From Coprococcus sp. (GTDB lineage Bacteria > Bacillota > Clostridia > Lachnospirales > Lachnospiraceae): a DNA stretch of 11,769 nt. The notes under the pieces are model-generated. The model made no database searches, had not been told where the DNA came from, and worked only from the letters and a program-made list of their open reading frames with translations. Below, piece after piece: positions 6,377-11,769 of this stretch. Made by a program: the position numbers and the translations under genes. Numbering within the stretch: position 1 is the first letter of the stretch; every line of letters starts with the position of its first letter. Location: the NCBI GenBank assembly GCA_016297325.1, contig JAEDGW010000082.1, forward strand, positions 1 to 11,769. The letters run 5' to 3'.

Positions 6377-6894
6377 AAGAACAGATCGGAGTTATGCTCA
6401 GCAGCAGTGAAGTTGAGACAAGGATCAGCGAGATGGCAGCAGCAATTGATAAAGCCTATGAGGGCAAGACAGTGCATTTGATAGGAATCCTTAAGGGAAG
6501 TGTATTTTTCCTGTGTGAACTTGCGAAGAGGATGAAGAGTCCTGTAACTATGGATTTCATGTCTGTCAGTAGCTATGGCGACGGCACAAAGTCTTCAGGA
6601 ATAGTCAAACTGAACAAAGATCTGGATGAGTCGATAGAGGGAAAGGAAGTTATCATAGTTGAGGATATCCTTGATTCAGGAAGAACTCTTTCTTATATTA
6701 TAAAGCTTCTCGGCGAGAGAAAGCCGGCCAGCCTCGAGGTTATAACACTGCTTGACAAGCCGGAGAGAAGAGTTATACCTGTTGAACTGTATATGACAGG
6801 CTTTGAGATCCCTGACAGATTTGTAGTGGGTTATGGTCTGGATTGTGCACAGAAGTACAGAAACCTTCCATATATAGGTGTTATAGAGCAGTAA
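6373..6894 (+). CDS. hpt: Hypoxanthine phosphoribosyltransferase
   Basis: A 173-residue purine-salvage enzyme joining hypoxanthine (and usually guanine) to PRPP to give IMP (GMP). The PRPP-binding signature VIIVEDILDSGRT is at 93-105, the LKGS loop at 40-43, and the flexible-loop region SVSSYGDGTKSSG at about 64-76. Length is typical. The start codon is GTG at 6373, inside the tilS stop (GTGA overlap), with a strong GAGGAGG (6359-6365) seven bases upstream, so translation is coupled to tilS. The tilS-hpt-ftsH order is conserved with B. subtilis, where HprT and TilS have also been reported to regulate ftsH; I cannot test that here. A 61-base gap without a clear promoter leads to ftsH. Confidence 0.97.
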   Translation: MKEQIGVMLSSSEVETRISEMAAAIDKAYEGKTVHLIGILKGSVFFLCELAKRMKSPVTMDFMSVSSYGDGTKSSGIVKLNKDLDESIEGKEVIIVEDILDSGRTLSYIIKLLGERKPASLEVITLLDKPERRVIPVELYMTGFEIPDRFVVGYGLDCAQKYRNLPYIGVIEQ

Positions 6895-6955
6895 AAAATA
6901 TGACGCGGCGGTTTAACATATTGAGAGTTCCGTCCGGTCAGAACAAGGAGAATAT

Positions 6956-8932
6956 ATGAACAAGAGAAAATTCAGAAATGGGATGATCATTTATCTGCTG
7001 ATTCTGATAGTTGCATTTGTTCTTATAAGCAGATGGATGCAGTCGGATACCAACGTGACGACGACATACAGCTATACAGATCTGGCAGAGGATCTGGACG
7101 ATGGCAAGATCTCAGCCCTGTCTATACAGCAGAATGCGGAGATCCCGACAGCGGTGGTTCAGGTTCAGTTCACGAATGGCAAGCAGCTTGCGTTCTACGC
7201 ATCAGATGTCAATGATGTGGTGGAGATATACAACAAGTATCAGGCTGAGGTCGATTCGTACAATGCGAATCTGTCAGATGACGCTGACAAGAAGGCTGTG
7301 GCAAAGTGCAGCCTTGAGGATGTGGAGAAGACGAGTATATGGAGTGTTATCATTCCGTATGTTCTGGTCATGATAGTCCTCTTATTTATCATGATGATGT
7401 TCATGAGATCCGCACAGGGCGGCGGTGGCGGCGGCCAGATGATGAACTTTGGCAAGAGCAGAGCCCGCAAGGCGGATGAGAGTGCCAAGAATGTCACATT
7501 TAAGGATGTGGCAGGACTTGAGGAGGAGAAGGAAGATCTGGAAGAGATCGTTACATTCCTGAAGAATCCTCAGAAATTTGTGAAGGTTGGAGCACGTATC
7601 CCTAAGGGTGTACTTCTTGTAGGCCCTCCGGGAACAGGTAAGACACTCATGGCAAAGGCCATTGCAGGTGAAGCAGGAGTTCCATTCTTCAGTATATCCG
7701 GTTCAGATTTCGTAGAGATGTTCGTCGGTGTCGGTGCATCGAGAGTCAGAGACCTCTTTGCAGAGGCCAAGAAGAATGCTCCTTGTATCGTGTTCATAGA
7801 TGAGATCGATGCGGTTGCAAGACAGAGAGGCTCAGGACTCGGCGGCGGACACGACGAGAGAGAGCAGACACTCAACCAGCTGCTCGTAGAGATGGATGGA
7901 TTTGGAGTAAACGAGGGAATCATAGTCCTTGCCGCTACAAACCGTGTAGATATACTTGATAAGGCTATACTTCGTCCGGGTCGATTTGACAGAAAGATCC
8001 CTGTAAACAGACCGGATGTGAAGGGCAGAGAAGAGATACTGAAGGTTCATGTGAAGAACAAGCCTCTCGCTGAGGATGTCAACCTTCATGAGATCGCAAG
8101 AACGACAGCAGGATTTGCCGGTGCTGATCTGGAGAACCTGATGAATGAATCAGCCATCGCAGCAGCCAAGGCAAACAGGGCATATATCACAAAGGAAGAC
8201 GTGGACAGATCGTTCATCAAGGTCGGAATCGGCGGAGAGAAGAAGAGCCGTCTCGTTCCTGAGAGTGAGAGAAGGATCACAGCATACCACGAATCAGGTC
8301 ATGCTATACTGTTCCATCTGCTTCCACATGTGGGACCGGTTCATCTGGTTTCCATCATTCCTACAGGAATGGGTGCCGGTGGATACACCATGCCGCTTCC
8401 TGAGAATGACAATGTGTTCATGACCAAGGATAAGATGCTGGATGAGATCAGGGTAAGCCTGGGTGGACGAATTGCCGAGGAGATGATCCTTGACGATATC
8501 ACGACCGGAGCTTCACAGGATATCAAGGAAGCCAGCAAATATGCCAGAGCTATGGTGACAAAGTACGGTATGTCAGATAAGCTCGGACTCATCAACTATG
8601 AGAGCAATGATCAGGAGGAGGTATTCCTCGGCAGAGATCTCGGACACTCAAGAGTGTACAGTGAAGAGGTTGCTGCAGCGATAGACGAAGAGGTTAAGCG
8701 AATAGTAGATACATGCTATGCAGAGGCGAGAGCTATTCTTGAGGAGAATATAGATGTTCTCCACAAATGTGCAGCTATCCTTCTTGAGAAGGAAAGGATC
8801 GCAAGACCTGAGTTTGAGGCATTGTTCGTAAGAGATAATGATGATACAAAAAAGACAGACGATACTGAGAAAGATGAGGCACAGCCTGAAACAGATACTC
8901 AGACAGGTGCGGCATCTGCACAGACAGAGTAA
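6956..8932 (+). CDS. ftsH: FtsH, ATP-dependent membrane zinc metalloprotease
   Basis: A 658-residue AAA+ protease that extracts and degrades membrane and short-lived proteins as a hexamer; in B. subtilis it is also needed for normal sporulation. Membrane segments lie at about 9-26 and 128-150 around a small external domain, followed by a Gly-rich linker (GGGGGG at 155-160). Walker A GPPGTGKT is at 223-230, Walker B IVFIDEID at 278-285, and the arginine-finger region RPGRFDR at 340-346. The zinc motif HESGH is at 445-449, and the third ligand is probably D522 in TTGASQDI. The C-terminal tail is acidic and Thr/Gln-rich. AAGGAG (6945-6950) precedes ATG by five bases. A terminator follows 18 bases after the stop. 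Confidence 0.98.
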   Translation: MNKRKFRNGMIIYLLILIVAFVLISRWMQSDTNVTTTYSYTDLAEDLDDGKISALSIQQNAEIPTAVVQVQFTNGKQLAFYASDVNDVVEIYNKYQAEVDSYNANLSDDADKKAVAKCSLEDVEKTSIWSVIIPYVLVMIVLLFIMMMFMRSAQGGGGGGQMMNFGKSRARKADESAKNVTFKDVAGLEEEKEDLEEIVTFLKNPQKFVKVGARIPKGVLLVGPPGTGKTLMAKAIAGEAGVPFFSISGSDFVEMFVGVGASRVRDLFAEAKKNAPCIVFIDEIDAVARQRGSGLGGGHDEREQTLNQLLVEMDGFGVNEGIIVLAATNRVDILDKAILRPGRFDRKIPVNRPDVKGREEILKVHVKNKPLAEDVNLHEIARTTAGFAGADLENLMNESAIAAAKANRAYITKEDVDRSFIKVGIGGEKKSRLVPESERRITAYHESGHAILFHLLPHVGPVHLVSIIPTGMGAGGYTMPLPENDNVFMTKDKMLDEIRVSLGGRIAEEMILDDITTGASQDIKEASKYARAMVTKYGMSDKLGLINYESNDQEEVFLGRDLGHSRVYSEEVAAAIDEEVKRIVDTCYAEARAILEENIDVLHKCAAILLEKERIARPEFEALFVRDNDDTKKTDDTEKDEAQPETDTQTGAASAQTE

Positions 8933-8941
8933 TATATAATA

Positions 8942-8981
8942 AAAAGGCCGATGCCCGCAGATTTCTGCGGGCATTCCTTTT
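8942..8981 (+). terminator. Intrinsic terminator of ftsH
   Basis: Bases 8951-8961 pair perfectly with 8964-8974 across TT, a GC-rich 11-bp stem. An outer AAAAGG (8942-8947) can pair with CCTTTT (8976-8981) across a small internal loop. The T tract is short and interrupted, but the stem is strong. It ends the conserved cluster. Confidence 0.85.
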
Positions 8982-9078
8982 ATGAGACATATTGGGGGAT
9001 ATGTGGACTGTCAGGGGTTGAATAATATTTGAGAATAAATCGGACGGGCTTTTATTAGGAAGATAAAGGGAGACAAAA

Positions 9079-10428
9079 ATGAAGATACTAAAAAGAACAA
9101 TAAACGCACTGGTGCCATGGCTGCTTGCAAACGCCTATCTGCTTGCGAGATGTCCGGCCATCCACATACCACTTCTGCCATTGCTGGTGGTGGTACTTAC
9201 AGCATTATATGTGGTATTGCTCATCACACCACTGACGGGACTTAAGGATATTCAGACGGACAGCATCCGCAGATGTCAGAGAGGCTGTGAGAATCTGTAT
9301 GCATTTCTCATAGCGACGGTTATGGCATCGGCAGTCTTGATATGTATGATCGTGGGTGTGATAGATGTAAAGGTCTGGACATGGGATAACTGGGTTCTCT
9401 ACGTACTGACAGCGGTGGTCGTTCTGGCAGTTCAGTTCTGGGTGGGAATAATCAGGATATATCTGTCATCCAGACAGCTTGGAATAAAGTGGAGGATCAT
9501 AGGCATACTGTGCGGCATGATCCCTGTAGTACATCTGATAGTCCTGGGTAAGCTGCTAAAGCTTGCGTCATCCGAGGCGAAATTCGAGAACCAGAGGCTC
9601 ATAACAGACAGGGACCGTCAGGACGGACAGGTGTGTGCCACAAGATATCCTCTCCTCATGGTTCACGGCGTGTTCTTCAGGGATTTCAGATACCTGAATT
9701 ACTGGGGAAGAATACCGGCTGCTCTTGAGGCAAACGGGGCAAAGATATTCTACGGAAATCATCAGTCCGCAGCGTCCGTGGCGGATTCTGGACAGGAGAT
9801 AGCAGATCGAATAAAAGAGATCGTGCAGGAGACCGGATGTGGCAAGGTCAATATCATAGCACATTCCAAGGGCGGTCTCGACAGCAGATATGCCATATCG
9901 AAGCTTGGGATGGCACCATACGTTGCATCCCTCACCACCATCAACACACCACACAGGGGATGTGAATTTGCGGATTATCTGCTCGGCAAGATACCACAGC
10001 CGCAGCAGCAGTCGGTGGCAAATGCGTACAATGCTGCACTTAAGAAGCTTGGAGACACCAACCCGGATTTCATTGCGGCGGTGACGGATCTGACTGCGTC
10101 CGCCTGCGCAGAACTCAACAGAACTGTTCCGGATCCTCAGGGAGTGTACATACAGAGTACAGGATCGTGCATGAAGAAGCCTTCCGGCGGACGATTCCCG
10201 CTCAATACGACAAATGCATTTGTAAAGTATTTTGACGGTGAGAATGACGGTCTGGTGGGATATGAGTCATTCAAGTGGGGCTCAAACTTCATATATTTAA
10301 AGCCTGAGGGCGACCGCGGAATATCACATGGCGATGTCATAGATCTGAACAGGGAGAACATAGATACATTTGATGTGAGAGAATTCTATGTGAACCTTGT
10401 GAGTGATCTGAAACGCCGTGGCTACTGA
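9079..10428 (+). CDS. Membrane-anchored alpha/beta-hydrolase lipase or esterase
   Basis: A 449-residue two-part protein. Residues about 8-160 contain five hydrophobic segments (roughly 8-24, 31-52, 75-97, 104-127, 139-158). Residues 190-449 are an alpha/beta-hydrolase resembling bacterial true lipases: oxyanion HG at 196-197 in YPLLMVHGVFF, the nucleophile elbow AHSKGG with S263, then TINTPHRG, the acid D390 in GENDGLVG and H417 in GISHGDVID. The Ala-x-Ser-x-Gly elbow recalls Bacillus and Staphylococcus lipases. Loops at 53-72 and 127-138 are rich in Arg/Lys, so five spans would put the catalytic domain outside; this is inference. The substrate is unknown. AAGGGAG (9066-9072) supports the start. 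I see no strong promoter and no terminator directly after the stop. Confidence 0.85.
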   Translation: MKILKRTINALVPWLLANAYLLARCPAIHIPLLPLLVVVLTALYVVLLITPLTGLKDIQTDSIRRCQRGCENLYAFLIATVMASAVLICMIVGVIDVKVWTWDNWVLYVLTAVVVLAVQFWVGIIRIYLSSRQLGIKWRIIGILCGMIPVVHLIVLGKLLKLASSEAKFENQRLITDRDRQDGQVCATRYPLLMVHGVFFRDFRYLNYWGRIPAALEANGAKIFYGNHQSAASVADSGQEIADRIKEIVQETGCGKVNIIAHSKGGLDSRYAISKLGMAPYVASLTTINTPHRGCEFADYLLGKIPQPQQQSVANAYNAALKKLGDTNPDFIAAVTDLTASACAELNRTVPDPQGVYIQSTGSCMKKPSGGRFPLNTTNAFVKYFDGENDGLVGYESFKWGSNFIYLKPEGDRGISHGDVIDLNRENIDTFDVREFYVNLVSDLKRRGY

Positions 10429-10564
10429 TTTATAGTGAGAAATTTAGTAAATGTGAATAAAAAGATGCGTATTTTAAATTGGATTTCAGAATGAAGTTGT
10501 GATTTTGCACAATGACATTTGCCAAATAAAAAAATGTTTGGGCAGACTTTTGGCGGGATATGTA
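10429..10564 (+). other. AT-rich non-coding stretch after the lipase gene
   Basis: No credible reading frame is seen on either strand. It contains a 5-bp inverted repeat TTGTG-N6-CACAA (10497-10512), whose spacing fits neither Rex nor CRP sites. A weak hairpin at about 10521-10543 (GCCAAA against TTTGGGC) has no T run after it, so it is not a terminator. Lipase transcripts may run on to the terminator at 10639. Confidence 0.5.
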
Positions 10565-10576
10565 TATAATAATACT

Positions 10577-10680
10577 TGTAACCCCCAATACATTATATAG
10601 TTTTGGCTACACCCCATAAGTAACAAAATACCTTCTCCAAAGAGGATAGTCGTTCGGTGACTATCCTCTTTAATTTTATA
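10577..10680 (+). ncRNA. Possible small RNA with C-rich unpaired motifs
   Basis: A perfect -10 hexamer TATAAT (10565-10570) would start a transcript near 10577 that ends about 100 bases on at a strong terminator. No reading frame is visible between them. Three C-rich stretches, CCCCC (10582-10586), CCCC (10612-10615) and CCTTCTCC (10631-10638), look unpaired and resemble the anti-Shine-Dalgarno seeds of Firmicute small RNAs. No good -35 stands at the right distance, so it could instead be the 3' end of the lipase transcript. Confidence 0.3.
10639..10677 (+). terminator. Strong intrinsic terminator
   Basis: Bases 10639-10651 pair perfectly with 10659-10671, a 13-bp stem with a 7-base loop containing TTCGG, followed by TTTAATTTT. 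It ends either the lipase transcript or a separate small RNA and insulates the downstream glycosidase gene. The AAAGAGG/CCTCTTT base of the stem could also work for transcripts from the other side. Confidence 0.9.
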
Positions 10681-10753
10681 TAAAGGTTATAACGGGAAAA
10701 TGATATGTGCAGTGCGGTGTTTGTTATGTATGAAGCGCATTGTCGGTTAGTTG

Positions 10754-10782
10754 TTGCTTAATACCTTGAAAAGTATTAAAAT
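10754..10782 (+). promoter_or_regulatory. Promoter of the GH13 gene with an operator-like repeat
   Basis: TTGCTT (10754-10759), a 17-base spacer and TAAAAT (10777-10782) form a plausible sigma-A promoter with a weak -35, starting near 10789, about 30 bases before the ATG. The spacer is almost filled by a perfect 7-bp inverted repeat, TTAATAC (10758-10764) against GTATTAA (10773-10779), with 8 bases between. A repressor bound there would block the promoter. Confidence 0.5.
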
Positions 10783-10819
10783 AATAGAGTATGTGTATAT
10801 GCAAGGGAGAGTTTATTAT

Positions 10820-11769
10820 ATGGTGGAAAAGAAAACCAACGGACAGAAGATACATGATTATGTGTATAGTGTAAGACCTGTTTTGAATAAGGGTGGACTG
10901 TTTGCTGATGGAAGTAAGTATTATGTCAGTCCGCAGGAGCCGAGGGTGGATCAGGAAGTGAAAGTCAGATTCAGAACGACTGCGGATAACGTGGATTCCG
11001 TCTACCTCATATATAATGAAGAGAAAGTGGAGATGACAAAGGAGAGCTCAAACAGGATATTTGACTTTTATACTGCTACTATTCCTGCCGGACTTGAGTT
11101 CATCAGATACCATTTTGAGATACATTCGGGAAGGGTTACATGCTTTTATGACAAGCTTGGCCCTACAAAACAGAATGATCGTGAATACGATTTCGAGATA
11201 TGTCCTGGATTTACTGTGCCTGAGTGGGCAAAGGGTGCGGTTTTCTATCAGATATTTGTGGACAGGTTCTGCAATGGAGACAAGTCCAACGATGTGCTGG
11301 ACAACGAGTATTCCTATATAGGCTCGGGTTCCGTACAGGTGAAGGACTGGAATCAGAGACCGAGCACGATGGACGTGGGAAGATTCTATGGCGGAGATCT
11401 CCAGGGCGTTATGGATAAGCTGGATTATCTGCAGGATCTGGGAGTCGATGTAATATATCTGAATCCTATATTTGTCTCACCTTCAAATCACAAGTACGAT
11501 ATACAGGATTATGATTATGTCGATCCTCATTTTGGAAGGATCGTTGACGATGAGGGTGACTGTCTTCCTCCGGGATGCCTTGAGAACAAGCAGTCATCGA
11601 GATATATCAACCGAGTTACGAACAAGAAGAATCTTGAGGCCAGCAATCAGCTTTTTGCCGAGCTGGTGGAGGAGATACACAGGCGTGGCATGAAGGTCAT
11701 CTTGGATGGCGTGTTCAACCACTGCGGTTCATTCAACAAATGGATGGACAGGGAGTGTATATACGAGAA
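10820..11769 (+). CDS. GH13 alpha-glycosidase, neopullulanase-like (partial)
   Basis: The frame is open from ATG 10820 to the window end, giving 316 residues of a longer protein. AAGGGAG (10803-10809) precedes the start. Residues 35-130 look like an N-terminal beta-sandwich of the CBM34 type found in neopullulanase and cyclomaltodextrinase. The catalytic barrel begins at AVFYQIFVDRF (140-150), with GRFYGGDLQGV (187-197), YLNPIF (213-218), HKYDIQDYDYVDPHFG (224-239) and the first conserved GH13 region DGVFNHCG (296-303). The nucleophile and acid/base lie beyond the window. No signal peptide is present, so it should be cytoplasmic and act on imported maltodextrins; exact specificity cannot be told. 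An insertion of about 33 residues follows residue 239. A strong terminator and its own promoter separate it from the lipase. Confidence 0.9.
   Translation, partial: MVEKKTNGQKIHDYVYSVRPVLNKGGLFADGSKYYVSPQEPRVDQEVKVRFRTTADNVDSVYLIYNEEKVEMTKESSNRIFDFYTATIPAGLEFIRYHFEIHSGRVTCFYDKLGPTKQNDREYDFEICPGFTVPEWAKGAVFYQIFVDRFCNGDKSNDVLDNEYSYIGSGSVQVKDWNQRPSTMDVGRFYGGDLQGVMDKLDYLQDLGVDVIYLNPIFVSPSNHKYDIQDYDYVDPHFGRIVDDEGDCLPPGCLENKQSSRYINRVTNKKNLEASNQLFAELVEEIHRRGMKVILDGVFNHCGSFNKWMDRECIYE

Noticed and set aside
6915..6934. AAC...CGTC before ftsH, resembling an extracytoplasmic-function sigma promoter.
   Set aside because: The spacer is 13 bases, clearly shorter than the usual 16 or so, and the AAC lacks the TGA that normally precedes it.
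9023..9029. TAATATT, a sigma-E-type -35 upstream of the lipase gene.
   Set aside because: No CATA-type -10 occurs 13-15 bases downstream.
10497..10512. TTGTG-N6-CACAA resembling a Rex or CRP site.
   Set aside because: Rex and CRP sites have 8 bases between these arms; here there are 6, and no promoter is placed beside it.
11061..11693. Small open frames on the + strand near the window end.
   Set aside because: They are out-of-frame shadows of the GH13 gene, whose own frame stays open to the window end without a stop.

Overview
The window reads as chromosomal DNA of a spore-forming, low-to-medium GC Firmicute, most likely a gut-type Clostridia of the Lachnospiraceae. The evidence is the gene order spoVT - hup - rqcP - yabP - yabQ - divIC - spoIIE - tilS - hpt - ftsH, which parallels the B. 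subtilis spoVT-to-ftsH region, plus strong AGGAGG-type ribosome binding sites and heavy use of AGA/AGG and ATA codons. All genes are on the + strand. The family assignment is inference; no rRNA is present to settle it.

Bases 1-2034 hold sporulation and translation-quality genes. spoVT ends at a hairpin lying directly against a near-consensus housekeeping promoter for hup. hup and rqcP form a short operon closed by a strong intrinsic terminator. Immediately after it, and overlapping it, is a good match to a mother-cell sigma-E promoter driving yabP-yabQ. Bases 2049-2572 hold divIC as its own unit, with a palindromic promoter and a clean terminator.

Bases 2692-8981 hold spoIIE (sigma-F-activating phosphatase), then tilS-hpt (4-base overlap) and ftsH, ending in a terminator. 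mazG/yabN, yabR (S1 domain) and yabS/yabT of the B. subtilis arrangement are absent, so the cluster is a compact version.

Bases 8982-11769 are accessory: a multi-pass membrane protein fused to a complete serine lipase/esterase domain (9079-10428), a 391-base non-coding gap with a possible C-rich small RNA ending in a strong terminator, and the first 316 codons of a cytoplasmic GH13 glycosidase that runs off the window end.

I see no phage, insertion sequence, CRISPR, tRNA or rRNA, and no convincing undescribed multi-gene system. The most interesting signals are regulatory: the sigma-E promoter built into a terminator, the 11-bp palindrome spanning the divIC promoter, the possible C-rich small RNA, and the membrane-lipase architecture.
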